52,948 nucleotides of DNA from Paracoccaceae bacterium (GCA_902635985.1 CACPPZ010000007.1:1-52948); one strand, 5' to 3'. Positions 8,681 through 18,659 are shown, counted from the stretch's first letter. Notes: generated by a model from the sequence alone, not told the origin. Numbers and translations: made by a program.

Positions 8681-9859
8681 GTGAATAATCTAAAAGTAAT
8701 ACTGATCATAAAAAAAAATCCTCAACTAATAGTTTTTGTGGGTTTTTTTATTTATGCATTTTCCTTAGGTGCAATTTTTCCCCGTTTGGATGATATTCAA
8801 ACTTCTTTAGCGATTGATAAAGCCGAATTGGGTCTGTTACTTCTTTGCATTCCTCTTGGACTTCAGGTTACACTTGTATTCGCTGATAGGTTGGTTAGAA
8901 CCATTTCATTAAAAAATATTATTTGTTTAGGTATTCCATCAATTTGCTTTACGCAATTTGCAGCAGTTGCAATAAATCAAATCGCATTTTTTGCTTTTTT
9001 CTTGATCGTATGTGGTGCCTTTGTTGCTGTAGTTGAGGTGGCGATTAACCTTGAGGCTGACCGAGTTGAACATGCTTTGGGCAGCCGTATTATGAATAGA
9101 AGTCACGCTTTTTGGTCTATCGGGTTTTTTTCCGCTGCAGTAGTGGGGGCTCTATTTTCACAAGTTAAAGTAATGTTAGAAATTCATTTTTTATTAATTT
9201 GTGGAATATGTTTTGTTATATCGAAAATAATTTTTGAGGATTACGTCGTTGCCTCTCCAAGACACGCCAATATTACAAAGATTAAAAAGTTTTCACTGCC
9301 AACGGGCCCTATTTTTGTGATGGTCCTATTCACTTTGTCTGCCATGTTGGTAGAGGGCGCTAGTATTGACTGGTCGGTAATATTTATGAGAGAAATACAT
9401 TCTGCATCTCCTTTTATTTCGGGCTTTTCGCTTGCAATGGCTGCTTTTTCTCAGGCTTTGGTAAGATTTTTTGGCGATAATTTATTAAATAAATTTGGAC
9501 CTATTTTAATCAGCGTTGCGAGCCTTTTTTTCATGTTTTTAGGAATCTTTTTAGTTATTTTATCGAATTCGAGTATATTGGCCATATTGGGGTTTCTATT
9601 TACCGGGGCTGGTAGTGCGGTAATTTTTCCAATGGCCATTTCAATAGCTGCTTCGAGAAATGATCGCCCGGCAGAAACCAATGTGGCATCTCTTACCCAG
9701 TTTGCCTTTGGAATGTTTCTTTTAGGGCCTCCCATTCTTGGTTTTGTTGGAGAGGCTTATAGTCTCAGATGGTCTTTTTCGCTTTGTATTCCTTTATTAA
9801 TTTTAAGCTGTTTAATGCTACTGATTATGATTAAAAAGGAACCATATTTTTCGAAATAG
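8681..9859 (+). CDS. Major facilitator superfamily transporter
   Basis: A very hydrophobic 392-residue protein with about 12 membrane helices in two halves, joined by a charged loop (~residues 190-205, PRHANITKIKKF). It resembles the sugar/multidrug-type MFS carriers of the YbjJ/FucP-like group (for example GAFVAVVEVAINLEADRVE in the first half and TGAGSAVIFPMAISIAAS in the second). Substrate unknown. The start is GTG at 8681 with only a weak ribosome-binding site (GGATAAAT). It ends 40 bp before acetoacetyl-CoA synthetase on the same strand, so cotranscription is possible but not proven. Confidence 0.85.
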   Translation: MNNLKVILIIKKNPQLIVFVGFFIYAFSLGAIFPRLDDIQTSLAIDKAELGLLLLCIPLGLQVTLVFADRLVRTISLKNIICLGIPSICFTQFAAVAINQIAFFAFFLIVCGAFVAVVEVAINLEADRVEHALGSRIMNRSHAFWSIGFFSAAVVGALFSQVKVMLEIHFLLICGICFVISKIIFEDYVVASPRHANITKIKKFSLPTGPIFVMVLFTLSAMLVEGASIDWSVIFMREIHSASPFISGFSLAMAAFSQALVRFFGDNLLNKFGPILISVASLFFMFLGIFLVILSNSSILAILGFLFTGAGSAVIFPMAISIAASRNDRPAETNVASLTQFAFGMFLLGPPILGFVGEAYSLRWSFSLCIPLLILSCLMLLIMIKKEPYFSK

Positions 9860-9899
9860 TTTTGTTACTCTTTGATTGAATTGTGGAGGTGTAAAGGAA

Positions 9900-11834
9900 A
9901 TGACGGTTATTTGGGTGCCATCACAAGATCATATTTCGAATTCAAACTTAAAAAAATTTACTGACTTTGTTGTGAAAAATACTGGTAAAGACATCAAGTC
10001 GTATGATGAGTTACATCATTTTTCTATATCAAATCCTGAGTTCTGGCGATTTGTGATTGAGTTCTGCGGAGTAAAAGGTGAATGGAAGGGGTCTATATAT
10101 GAGGGGAAAGACATTATTTCCGCAAAGTGGTTTCCTCAATCAAAGTTAAATTTTGCAGAAAATATGTTAAAAAATAGAAGTGATGATGAGGCTTTGATAT
10201 TCAGATGCGAAGATCGTATTTCAGAAACGCTCAGTTTTGCTGAACTATATAATCAAGTAAGTAAGACAGCACAGCATCTTAGAGAACTTGGTGTGACTAA
10301 GGGTGATCGAGTGGCAGGTTTTCTACCAAACTTCGCTGGCTCAATAGTTGCAATGTTGGCCACTGCTTCAGTTGGGGCAATTTGGTCTAGCTGTTCACCT
10401 GATTTTGGGGAACAGGGTGTAATCGATCGATTTGGACAAATTGAACCTAAAGTTCTGTTCTGCGTGGATGGATATTTCTATAATGGAAAATCTCATAATT
10501 GTTTAGGTAAAATACAGTCCTTCACCGCTAGATTACCTACTTTAAAGCAGGTGGTTAAATTTGATTATGCATCTTTGGATAATATAAGTATCAATAATTC
10601 AATATCTTATCAAGAAATTCTAGATAACTATGAGCCAAACGAAATTGATTTTGAGCGTGTAGGGTTCGATCACCCTCTCTATATCATGTATTCTTCTGGT
10701 ACAACTGGGGTGCCAAAGTGTATCGTACATGGACATGGAGGTACGCTTGTTCAGCATTTGAAAGAACACCAGCTTCAAACAAACATTTCTTCGGGCGATA
10801 GAGTGTTTTATTTTACAACATGCAGCTGGATGATGTGGAACTGGCTAGTCTCAGTACTTGGGACCGGAGCAACTATTATGCTCTATGATGGATCTCCTAC
10901 ATATCCAGATAATATCGTTCTTTGGAAGTTTGCAGATGAGGAGCAGTTTAGCCATTTCGGGACATCGGCAAAATACATCGAAACGTTGATGAAAAATAAT
11001 GTAAACCCAAGTACAAGTTTTAAACTTTCTAATTTAAAGGTTATTTGTTCAACAGGTTCGCCGCTTAGTGCAGAGTGCTATGACTATATCTACAAAAATG
11101 TAGGCTATGTTCACTTAGCATCTATTTCAGGTGGAACAGACATCGTATCTTGTTTTGTTCTAGGGGTTCCCACACTTCCAGTAAGACGTGGAGAAATCCA
11201 GGGTGCTGGGTTAGGTATGGCAGTTGAGATATGGAATGATAAAGGTAGGGTTAGAAAAGGAGAAAGAGGTGAATTAGTATGCACGAAGCCATTTCCATCC
11301 AGACCAGTAAAATTTTGGAATGATATCGATGGTAAGAAATACCATGCAGCCTACTTTGATCGTTTTGACGGCGTATGGGCTCACGGTGATTTTGCCGAGC
11401 AAACAATTGATGGCGGATATATTATTTATGGCAGATCCGATGCAACGTTGAACCCGGGAGGTGTCAGGATTGGGACCGCTGAGATATATAGACAAGTCGA
11501 TAGGGTCAACGAAGTTTTAGAAAGTATTGTTATTGGGCAGAACTGGGAAAGTGATACGCGAATAGTATTGTTTGTTAAGTTAAGAGAAGGAATTATTTTA
11601 ACTGAGACTTTGGTTGATACTATTAAAAAATTTATAAAAGACAATTGCACCAGTCGTCATGTGCCGGCAAAAATACTTCAGGTAGAAGATATACCACGCA
11701 CGAAATCAGGTAAGATTGTTGAAATACCTGTTCGTGATATTGTTCATGGAAAAGAGGTTAAAAATAAGGAAGCACTCGCTAACCCGGAAGCCCTTGATTA
11801 TTTTAAGGACCGACCAGAACTATTGTTAGACTGA
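9900..11834 (+). CDS. aacS: Acetoacetyl-CoA synthetase (acetoacetate-CoA ligase)
   Basis: Activates acetoacetate to acetoacetyl-CoA with ATP and CoA, used in ketone-body or storage-polymer carbon salvage. The ATG at 9900 (MTVIWVPSQDHI) has GGAGGT nine bases upstream, giving 644 residues, as expected for AacS (~650) and longer at the N-terminus than generic acyl-CoA ligases. Adenylate-forming motifs are present: MYSSGTTGVPKCIVHGHGG (P-loop-like A3), the CSWMMWNW region, SISGGTDIVSCF, YGRSDATLNPGGVRIGTAE (A8) and the catalytic lysine in PRTKSGKIVE (A10). The acetyl-CoA-synthetase-like N-terminal domain is also seen. No ketothiolase or PHB genes are adjacent in this window. Confidence 0.93.
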   Translation: MTVIWVPSQDHISNSNLKKFTDFVVKNTGKDIKSYDELHHFSISNPEFWRFVIEFCGVKGEWKGSIYEGKDIISAKWFPQSKLNFAENMLKNRSDDEALIFRCEDRISETLSFAELYNQVSKTAQHLRELGVTKGDRVAGFLPNFAGSIVAMLATASVGAIWSSCSPDFGEQGVIDRFGQIEPKVLFCVDGYFYNGKSHNCLGKIQSFTARLPTLKQVVKFDYASLDNISINNSISYQEILDNYEPNEIDFERVGFDHPLYIMYSSGTTGVPKCIVHGHGGTLVQHLKEHQLQTNISSGDRVFYFTTCSWMMWNWLVSVLGTGATIMLYDGSPTYPDNIVLWKFADEEQFSHFGTSAKYIETLMKNNVNPSTSFKLSNLKVICSTGSPLSAECYDYIYKNVGYVHLASISGGTDIVSCFVLGVPTLPVRRGEIQGAGLGMAVEIWNDKGRVRKGERGELVCTKPFPSRPVKFWNDIDGKKYHAAYFDRFDGVWAHGDFAEQTIDGGYIIYGRSDATLNPGGVRIGTAEIYRQVDRVNEVLESIVIGQNWESDTRIVLFVKLREGIILTETLVDTIKKFIKDNCTSRHVPAKILQVEDIPRTKSGKIVEIPVRDIVHGKEVKNKEALANPEALDYFKDRPELLLD

Positions 11835-12199
11835 CCTCTTATAGTTAATCAGAGATTTATTGAGCCGCCATTTTAATTACGGGTTCCATTTTTTATAATT
11901 TAGATTTTTCTAAAGGGCACTTGATCTGGTGTCCATTCGACAAAGTATTTATTGGCGTCATTTTTGTCTTGCTGTATATGAAACCTTATAAAATTATAAA
12001 AAAACGAGCATACGGAATGATGTTCGATACTTCAATTACCAGGCATCAGGCATTAAAAAACCTTCTTGGTCAACTAAATATATCGGCATTTTCATGTAAA
12101 TAAACGACGTGCTAATGTTCACTGCACGACACAACTGATGGCGAAACTGATTAGTTACTGTGACTTTTAGACTGCTTTTTTTTAATTCCATTAAAATAT
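11835..12199. other. 365-bp intergenic gap between convergent aacS and miaA; no supported gene
   Basis: This is the longest gap in the window. A 60-codon frame at 11921-12103 starts with TTG, has no ribosome-binding site and matches nothing I recognise. There are three AACTGAT copies at 12133, 12145 and 12209 (two of them part of AACTGATTAG), and a T-run at 12175-12182 without a matching stem. I see no tRNA cloverleaf or clear terminator. Confidence 0.5.
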
Positions 12200-13102
12200 T
12201 TAGTATGAACTGATTAGCTCTGTTACATCATCCCATTGCTTCATCCTAGCTTTAATCCAGGTTCGTTGTCTTTTTGCATATTGCCTAGAAGCGATTGATG
12301 CAGTTGTAATAGCTTCGTCCAATGAGATTTCATTTTTCAAATACGAAATCAATTCAGATGCTCCAATCGCTTTACTTGCAATTACACCCTTATTCCAAAT
12401 ATCAAGATTTTTTCTCGCTTCATCTAAGGCTCCCATTTTGATCATTTCTTTAAAGCGTTTTCTGATCTTTTTGTCTAAATCATTTTTGTCTGGGTTAATA
12501 ACTAAGGGCTGGCATTTGGTCAGTGGTAAAATTGGAGCATCGGTCTCACTTTGCCACTTTTTTAACGACTTACCGGTTTCTTTTAATACTTCCCAAGCCC
12601 TTATGACCCGCATCTGGTTCTTAATATCGATACTCTCTCGAGTTTCTTGATCAAGATCATTTAAAAGATCGTGGATTCCATACTTCAAAAGTCTTTTCTT
12701 GCTAATTATTTTTGTTTCATCAGAAATTTTTGGGATATTGGCGAGACCCTCAGTAAGAGCACTAAAATACAAACCAGTGCCACCAACTATTATTACTTTT
12801 TTATTCTTTGTTAAAATATTTGATAATTCGTTCAACCAATGTCCTACTGAATACTCTTCATAAGCTGCTTTGTGTCCATATAGATGATGTGGGATTATTT
12901 GTTCATCTTTTATTGTTGGGCGAGCAGTTAAAATTCGCCAATTGCTATAAACTTGAAGTGAATCAGCGTTCACAATGTGCCTATCTAGTTTAATAGCTAA
13001 AGACATAGCAATTTTAGATTTTCCAGACGCCGTAGGGCCTACCAATAAGATTGGCTTTTCCCCAATGTTCTTTATAAGTCTGTCAGATATAGCCAGCGTC
13101 AT
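12200..13102 (-). CDS. miaA: tRNA dimethylallyltransferase
   Basis: Transfers a dimethylallyl group to N6 of A37 in tRNAs reading UNN codons. The 300-residue protein has the P-loop GPTASGKS (22-29), the substrate-binding NADSLQVYSNW (~45-55), HHLYGH (~73), the conserved GGTGLYFSAL (~107-116) and the RQYAKRQRTW tRNA-binding segment near the C-terminus. The length is normal. The ATG at 13102 has only a weak SD (AAAGAAC). It is divergent from pyrH with a 120-bp gap and convergent with aacS. Confidence 0.96.
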   Translation of the reverse strand: MTLAISDRLIKNIGEKPILLVGPTASGKSKIAMSLAIKLDRHIVNADSLQVYSNWRILTARPTIKDEQIIPHHLYGHKAAYEEYSVGHWLNELSNILTKNKKVIIVGGTGLYFSALTEGLANIPKISDETKIISKKRLLKYGIHDLLNDLDQETRESIDIKNQMRVIRAWEVLKETGKSLKKWQSETDAPILPLTKCQPLVINPDKNDLDKKIRKRFKEMIKMGALDEARKNLDIWNKGVIASKAIGASELISYLKNEISLDEAITTASIASRQYAKRQRTWIKARMKQWDDVTELISSY

Positions 13103-13222
13103 GATATTGTTCTTTATAAATTATTCTAAGATAAACCAAGAAATATTTTAAATGATAAAAATAATGTTAGCTATCGCCTCAGTTTTGTCCTAATCATTCA
13201 TCTAATAAGTACGGAGATAAAA

Positions 13223-13960
13223 ATGGCCTCACCAGACAGCAAAGTTCCTAAATTCAAAAGGGTAATGCTGAAAATTTCCGGTGAAGCACTTATGGGGGAT
13301 AAGGGTTTCGGACTCAATCCGCCAACTGTTGAGAGAATAGCGCGAGAAGTTAAATCTGTTCATGAGTTGGGCGTTGAAATCTGCATGGTCATTGGGGGCG
13401 GAAACATATTCAGAGGTTTGCAAGGTAGTGCACAAGGTATGGAGCGAACTACTGCTGACTACATGGGAATGCTAGCAACGGTTATGAATGCTTTAGCCAT
13501 GCAGAGCGCCCTAGAAAGCGTTGGTGTTTATACGCGGGTGTTAAGTGCTATACCGATGGACCAAATTAGTGAGCCATATATTCGTCGTAGGGCAGTTAGG
13601 CATTTGGAGAAAAAACGCGTTTGTATCTTTGCTGCTGGAACTGGAAACCCGTATTTTACGACAGATACGGCTGCGACGTTACGAGCTAGTGAGATGGCTT
13701 GCGATGCTATTTTTAAAGGCACTAAAGTAAATGGAGTTTATGATAAAGATCCAGTTGAATATGCTGACGCAAAACGGTTTGGTCAAATTTCTTATGATCA
13801 GGTGCTATCTCAGCATTTGAAAGTGATGGATGCCTCAGCAATCGCCCTAGCTCGAGACAATAAGTTGCCAATTATAGTTTTTTCATTGGCGGAGCCTGGC
13901 GGCTTCAAGACGATTTTAGCTGGAAATGGTACCTACACAAAAGTATATGAGAATTGCTAG
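13223..13960 (+). CDS. pyrH: Uridylate kinase (UMP kinase)
   Basis: Phosphorylates UMP to UDP in pyrimidine synthesis. The 245-residue protein belongs to the amino-acid-kinase fold: [11 protein letters not shown] (phosphate binding, ~16-26), [10 protein letters not shown] (~59-68), the UMP-binding [18 protein letters not shown] (~75-92), and [12 protein letters not shown] (~143-154), which is diagnostic for bacterial PyrH. The ATG at 13223 is preceded by CGGAGAT. It leads the pyrH-frr-uppS-cdsA-dxr-rseP-bamA run; in E. coli the same order also has tsf and rpsB upstream, which are not here. Confidence 0.97.
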   Translation: MASPDSKVPKFKRVMLKISGEALMGDKGFGLNPPTVERIAREVKSVHELGVEICMVIGGGNIFRGLQGSAQGMERTTADYMGMLATVMNALAMQSALESVGVYTRVLSAIPMDQISEPYIRRRAVRHLEKKRVCIFAAGTGNPYFTTDTAATLRASEMACDAIFKGTKVNGVYDKDPVEYADAKRFGQISYDQVLSQHLKVMDASAIALARDNKLPIIVFSLAEPGGFKTILAGNGTYTKVYENC

Positions 13961-14006
13961 GATGATTTCACTTCTTGTACAATAATTTACTGAAAAGAGC
14001 AGAGAA

Positions 14007-14570
14007 ATGTCAGAAGAATTTGAGTTGGATGTTGATGACTTAACGCGTAGGATGGAAGGAGCAATGTCGGCCCTGAAATCTGAATTCGCTTCGCTTCGTA
14101 CAGGTAGGGCCTCTTCCTCAATGTTAGATCCAATAATGGTTGAAGCTTACGGTCAGAAGACGCCAATTAATCAAGTCGGGACTGTAAATGTTCCAGAGCC
14201 TAGGATGGTAACAATTAATGTTTGGGATAAATCTCTGGTTGAATTTGTGGACAAAGCAATTCGGGAGAGTGGTTTGGGTATTAATCCCCAAATGAATGGG
14301 ACTTTGATTATGCTTCCAATACCAGAACTAAACGAGGAGCGAAGGCGAGAGCTGAGCAAAGTTGCAGCTCAATATGCTGAGCAAGCAAGGATATCAATTC
14401 GCAATATTAGAAAAGATGGAATGGATCAGGTAAAAAAATATAAATCCGATGGCATGTCTGAAGATGATCAAAAGTTTTGGGAAGGGGAAGTTCAGGAAAT
14501 GACAGATGATTATGTCAAAAGAATAGATAGCCTTCTGAATACTAAACAAGATGAGATTATGCAGGTTTGA
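14007..14570 (+). CDS. frr: Ribosome-recycling factor
   Basis: Splits post-termination ribosomes together with EF-G. The 187-residue protein shows the usual RRF features: [17 protein letters not shown] near residues 27-43, [20 protein letters not shown] (~49-68), the [20 protein letters not shown] hinge (~92-111), and a C-terminal helix ending in [13 protein letters not shown]. The length is typical (~185). The start ATG at 14007 follows AGCAGAGAA. It overlaps the likely uppS start by 4 bp. Confidence 0.97.
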   Translation: MSEEFELDVDDLTRRMEGAMSALKSEFASLRTGRASSSMLDPIMVEAYGQKTPINQVGTVNVPEPRMVTINVWDKSLVEFVDKAIRESGLGINPQMNGTLIMLPIPELNEERRRELSKVAAQYAEQARISIRNIRKDGMDQVKKYKSDGMSEDDQKFWEGEVQEMTDDYVKRIDSLLNTKQDEIMQV

Positions 14571-15310
14571 CTGATTCCAAAATGCCAGGAGATCAAGGAA
14601 CACTTTGTAAAGCAGAGCACGTTGCCATAATAATGGATGGAAACGGCAGATGGGCAAAAGCTAAAGGCAAGCCACGTCTTTATGGGCATCAGGCTGGCGC
14701 AAAGCGAGTAAGGGAAATTGTTGAGGCCTGTCCTCATCTTGGTGTACGATACCTTACTGTTTTTGCTTTCTCTACGGAAAATTGGAAGCGCACACAGACA
14801 GAAGTAGCCGGTTTGATGAAACTATTTAAGAAGTATATTTTAAGCCAAGCAAAAAAATTAGTGGAGGCCGGTGTTTGTGTCAGGTTTATTGGAGATCGTT
14901 TGCGGCTTGAGCCAAGGTTGGTTCAATTAATGGATGAGCTAGAAGGGATGACATCGGAAAATTCACTTGTAAATTTAACTGTCGCAATTAATTACGGGGG
15001 GAGAGATGAGGTCGCCAGAGCCAGTAGGCGAATGGCTCAAGATGTTGCAAGGGGCATTCTTAACCCCGACTCAGTTAATGAACAAACTTTGGCTAAATAC
15101 CTTGATACATATGTCTTGCCAGATCCTGACCTAGTTATCCGAACTTCAGGTGAAGCCAGGATCTCTAATTTTCTGTTATGGCAATCTGCTTATTCTGAAT
15201 ATGAGTTCGTAAAAACTCTCTGGCCAGATTTTACAGTAAGAGATTTTGAGGAAATTGTGTCTACTTTTGGGGCTAGGGAGCGTCGTTTTGGCGGTTTGCT
15301 AGCATCATGA
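14567..15310 (+). CDS. uppS: Undecaprenyl diphosphate synthase (cis-prenyltransferase)
   Basis: Condenses isopentenyl diphosphate units onto farnesyl diphosphate to make the C55 carrier for peptidoglycan and LPS sugars. Motifs: [20 protein letters not shown] (catalytic Asp24), [21 protein letters not shown], and [20 protein letters not shown] near residues 200-220. I take the TTG at 14567, which overlaps the frr stop as TTGA and would be coupled; an ATG six codons later (14582) is an alternative but has no visible ribosome-binding site. Either gives ~242-247 residues, the usual size. The downstream cdsA start overlaps its stop as ATGA. Confidence 0.95.
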   Translation: MTDSKMPGDQGTLCKAEHVAIIMDGNGRWAKAKGKPRLYGHQAGAKRVREIVEACPHLGVRYLTVFAFSTENWKRTQTEVAGLMKLFKKYILSQAKKLVEAGVCVRFIGDRLRLEPRLVQLMDELEGMTSENSLVNLTVAINYGGRDEVARASRRMAQDVARGILNPDSVNEQTLAKYLDTYVLPDPDLVIRTSGEARISNFLLWQSAYSEYEFVKTLWPDFTVRDFEEIVSTFGARERRFGGLLAS

Positions 15311-16098
15311 AAGTAGCGCGGTGGAGTGATTTACCCTCTCGCCTATATTCTGGTATGGTTTTAGGCTTGGTTGGTTTTTTAGCAATATATTTTGGTGGGA
15401 TATTTTTACTATTTGCTGTAGCCTCTCTAGTCTTCATTATGCACTACGAATTAGCCAAAATGCAGAGCCCTTTATTAATGGGAGCTCCAAAATATTCCTC
15501 AATTGTCGCTCTTATAACCATTCTATTATTAAACTATTCAGCTACCTGGATTATATTTTTACTTGTTTTAGCCATATCGTTGGCCTGCCAATACTTTCTT
15601 ATGCGCACCCAAAAATTAGCTGGAGTAGTCTATTCCATGATTATTATTCTGGGCGGTTTTTATTTTCTAGAACTCAGAAGTAATTTTGGAATTTTATTTT
15701 TGGCATGGATTGTATGTGTCGTGATCTTGACAGATACTTTTGGCTATTTTGGGGGTAGATTAATTGGCGGGCCAAAATTTTTTGTTAGCATTTCACCAAA
15801 TAAAACCTGGGCAGGCATATTATCGGGTTGGTTAGGTGCTTTGGTTTGTACTCATTTTTTTATGGAATTAAATTTCTTTTCAGAATTTTCATACAGCGTT
15901 AAGACTTTATTCTTGTTTGCTATTTTGCTCTCTTTTTGCTCCCAAATTGGAGATTTATTTGAAAGCTTTATAAAGCGAAAATGTAAAGTGAAAGATAGTT
16001 CAAATATTATACCTGGACACGGCGGATTTATGGACAGATTTGATGGGATTATTGTTGCGACATTGATTTGCGGTATTTTGGGACCCATAGTTTTATGA
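15307..16098 (+). CDS. cdsA: Phosphatidate cytidylyltransferase (CDP-diglyceride synthase)
   Basis: Makes CDP-diacylglycerol from CTP and phosphatidate, the branch point for phospholipid headgroups, in the inner membrane. The 263-residue protein has about seven hydrophobic helices and the CDS signature near the C-terminus: SISPNKTWAGILSG (~160-173), SQIGDLFESFIKRKCKVKDS (~204-223) and PGHGGFMDRFDGI (~229-241). The two conserved aspartates in the last segment are present. It overlaps uppS (ATGA) and dxr (ATGA) by 4 bp each, so the three are tightly coupled. Confidence 0.96.
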   Translation: MKVARWSDLPSRLYSGMVLGLVGFLAIYFGGIFLLFAVASLVFIMHYELAKMQSPLLMGAPKYSSIVALITILLLNYSATWIIFLLVLAISLACQYFLMRTQKLAGVVYSMIIILGGFYFLELRSNFGILFLAWIVCVVILTDTFGYFGGRLIGGPKFFVSISPNKTWAGILSGWLGALVCTHFFMELNFFSEFSYSVKTLFLFAILLSFCSQIGDLFESFIKRKCKVKDSSNIIPGHGGFMDRFDGIIVATLICGILGPIVL

Positions 16099-17273
16099 AC
16101 AAAAAAAGAATTTCTATCTTTGGTGCTACAGGTTCAATCGGCCAGAATACACTTGATTTAATCGCTCGTGATCGGCAGTCCTATGAAATTGTGGTGCTAA
16201 GTGCAGGTTCAAACTTAGATCTTCTTATCAAAGCAGCCTTAGAGTTCGAGCCCCAAGCTGTTGTGGCTGCAACAAATGATCAGTTTGAGGAATTAAAAAC
16301 TGCGTTGTGTAACACCCAAATTGAAGTTGGCACAGGTAGAACGGCACTTTTAGAAAGTGCTTCCAGAAAGTGTGATTTGGCTTTTTCTGCTATAGTGGGA
16401 GCGGCAGGTCTTGAGCCGGGTCTGATTGCATTAGAGAATGGAGCAGATTTAGCTTTAGCAAACAAGGAAAGTATGGTTGCAGCAGGGAGCCTCGTTAAAC
16501 AGAAAGCAATAGAGAATAAATGTAGTCTAATTCCTGTAGACAGCGAGCACTCAGCAATATTTCAGGCGCTTCAAGGAGAAAATGTAAATACGATCGAGAG
16601 AGTAATTTTAACAGCATCGGGTGGTGCCTTTCGTGACTGGACCCTAGATGAAATAGCTCAGGCTACGCCTGAGCAGGCATCGACACATCCCAATTGGAAT
16701 ATGGGTCAGAGAATTACTATTGATAGCGCATCAATGTTTAATAAAGCCCTGGAAGTAATCGAGGCAAAAGAGCTTTTTTCGCTTAGCACTGAACAAATTG
16801 AAGTTCTTGTACATCCACAGTCCTATGTACACGCAATAGTTGGCTTTTGTGATGGTGGAATGATGGCGCATTTAGGTCCGCCTGATATGCGCCATGCAAT
16901 TGGGTATGCTCTGAGCTATCCTAATCGTAAAACACTTCCGTTGGAGAAATTGGATTTTGCTAAAATAGGATCTCTAACATTCATGGAACCAGACAAGGAA
17001 CGTTTTCCTGCAATAGGTTTGGCATACGAAGTAATGTCTTTAGGTGGCATCTCCGGTGCAGTATTTAATGCGGCGAAAGAAACCGCACTCGATGGTTTCC
17101 TTTCAAAACAAATTGGCTTTTTAGAAATGTGCCCTATTGTTGAGAAAACGATTGCTAAACTTTGTCATCTGGAAAACTCTCACAAATTGGAAGCGAGTTT
17201 AATTAATATCCTTGATATTGATACAATGGCGAGAGATGTTGCAGCTGAATTAATTCGAATGCATAGGAGCTAG
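16095..17273 (+). CDS. dxr: 1-deoxy-D-xylulose 5-phosphate reductoisomerase
   Basis: Converts DXP to MEP with NADPH, the committed step of the non-mevalonate isoprenoid pathway; its product feeds the neighbour uppS. I use the ATG at 16095 (MNKKRISIFGATGSIG), which overlaps the cdsA stop by 4 bp, over an upstream TTG; this gives 392 residues. Motifs: NADPH loop GATGSIGQNTL (~9-19), NKESMVAAG (~120), metal and substrate residues in VDSEHSAIFQAL (~145-156), the PNWNMGQRITIDSASMFNK segment, and HPQSYVHAI. All expected active-site elements are visible. Confidence 0.97.
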   Translation: MNKKRISIFGATGSIGQNTLDLIARDRQSYEIVVLSAGSNLDLLIKAALEFEPQAVVAATNDQFEELKTALCNTQIEVGTGRTALLESASRKCDLAFSAIVGAAGLEPGLIALENGADLALANKESMVAAGSLVKQKAIENKCSLIPVDSEHSAIFQALQGENVNTIERVILTASGGAFRDWTLDEIAQATPEQASTHPNWNMGQRITIDSASMFNKALEVIEAKELFSLSTEQIEVLVHPQSYVHAIVGFCDGGMMAHLGPPDMRHAIGYALSYPNRKTLPLEKLDFAKIGSLTFMEPDKERFPAIGLAYEVMSLGGISGAVFNAAKETALDGFLSKQIGFLEMCPIVEKTIAKLCHLENSHKLEASLINILDIDTMARDVAAELIRMHRS

Positions 17274-17280
17274 AAAAAGT

Positions 17281-18612
17281 TTGGAAATCTTCCCTTTTTT
17301 TGGTGGAGTTTTTCACCCTTTAATATCGTTCATAGTAAGTTTGTCTATAATTGTTTTTGTACATGAATATGGACATTATATTGTCGGAAAATGGACTGGT
17401 ATCAAGGCTGATGTTTTTTCAGTTGGAATGGGTCCTGTTGTTTTGTCGCGTGTAGATAAAAATGGAACAACTTGGCAGTTAGCGGCTATTCCCTTTGGTG
17501 GGTTTGTGAAATTTAAGGGTGACGCAAACATATCAAGTAGTCATGCGGATTCCAAAACTTCAGCCTATAACAAAAGTGACTTGCGAGCGACGTTGCATGG
17601 AGCACCACTCTGGGCGCGGACTGCGACGGTAGCAGCAGGGCCTGTCTTTAATTTCGTATTCTCTATTATAATCTTTTTCTCGTTATTTATTTCGGTTGGG
17701 CAGGTGCGAGAGCCGTTAACTATAAGTAAAATAAATCCTTTACCGACTATAAATCAACTTAAAGAAGGGGATGAAATAATAAGTATTTCAGGATATGAAC
17801 TTAGCTCACCCAGCAGTATGAGAAATATGCTGGAATACATCGAACATATTGATAAAAAATCAATTGATTACGAAGTTAGAAGAGATGGTGATATAATTAA
17901 TTTATTAGGCCCGCCTGTAGATCTTCCAAGAATTTCAGGCCTGGTACCTCTATCTGCAGCGGTCGAGGCAAGTTTAAGTGCAGGTGATGTTATTCTAGAA
18001 ATAAATGATGAGCCAATAAACAAATTTAATCAACTAAAAGATGCTGTTGAAAAATCTACCGGGTTACCGATTAATCTAACGGTGTGGCGTGAAGAGAAAA
18101 TATTTAAAACTACAATTATGCCGAAAAGAGAAGACATACCTCAACCTGAAGGTGGTTTCATAACAAAGTGGAGAATTGGAATAATAGGTTCTATTTATCC
18201 ATTTGAATTGCTTAAAGAATCAATTCCGGTGCTTCAAGCAATTCAACTCTCATTTTTTCAAACCTATTCTATCATAACATCGTCAATAAATGGGTTATAC
18301 CACATTATAGCAGGAGAAATTAGCACCTGTAATTTATCCGGTCCCGTTAAAATTTCAAAAATATCTTCTGAAATGGCGAAAGAAGGCTTGGTGAGCTTCA
18401 TTCAACTTCTAGCGGTGCTCTCAGCGGCTATAGGTTTCATGAATCTTTTGCCTATTCCAGTATTAGACGGAGGCCATTTAGTATTTTTTGCATATGAGGC
18501 AATTTTTAAAAAACCCCCGAACCAAAAGGCTTTCAGCGCTCTGATGACTATTGGTTTTGCTTTTGTATTATTTTTTATGATGTTTGCCATTTTCAACGAT
18601 TTTTTTTGCTAA
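17281..18612 (+). CDS. rseP: Site-2 protease RseP (intramembrane zinc metalloprotease)
   Basis: Cleaves membrane-anchored substrates such as anti-sigma factors and spent signal peptides inside the inner membrane. The 443-residue protein has the zinc motif HEYGH (H28, E29, H32) in the first membrane helix, a GxxxG-like region, two PDZ-type segments (~125-290), and the third zinc ligand in LPIPVLDGGHL (~393-403) within a C-terminal helix. The start is TTG at 17281, with AGGAG at 17265-17269, 11 bases upstream; no in-frame ATG would preserve the first helix. It lies between dxr and bamA as in many proteobacteria. Confidence 0.95.
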   Translation: MEIFPFFGGVFHPLISFIVSLSIIVFVHEYGHYIVGKWTGIKADVFSVGMGPVVLSRVDKNGTTWQLAAIPFGGFVKFKGDANISSSHADSKTSAYNKSDLRATLHGAPLWARTATVAAGPVFNFVFSIIIFFSLFISVGQVREPLTISKINPLPTINQLKEGDEIISISGYELSSPSSMRNMLEYIEHIDKKSIDYEVRRDGDIINLLGPPVDLPRISGLVPLSAAVEASLSAGDVILEINDEPINKFNQLKDAVEKSTGLPINLTVWREEKIFKTTIMPKREDIPQPEGGFITKWRIGIIGSIYPFELLKESIPVLQAIQLSFFQTYSIITSSINGLYHIIAGEISTCNLSGPVKISKISSEMAKEGLVSFIQLLAVLSAAIGFMNLLPIPVLDGGHLVFFAYEAIFKKPPNQKAFSALMTIGFAFVLFFMMFAIFNDFFC

Positions 18613-18659
18613 AACTGTATAAATTATTTTTTTGCTTTGTTAATTGGATTTGATTGCCT

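Noticed and set aside
11921-12103. 60-codon open frame in the aacS-miaA gap
   Set aside because: It begins with TTG, has no ribosome-binding site, low-complexity Lys/Ile content and no family resemblance; nothing supports translation.
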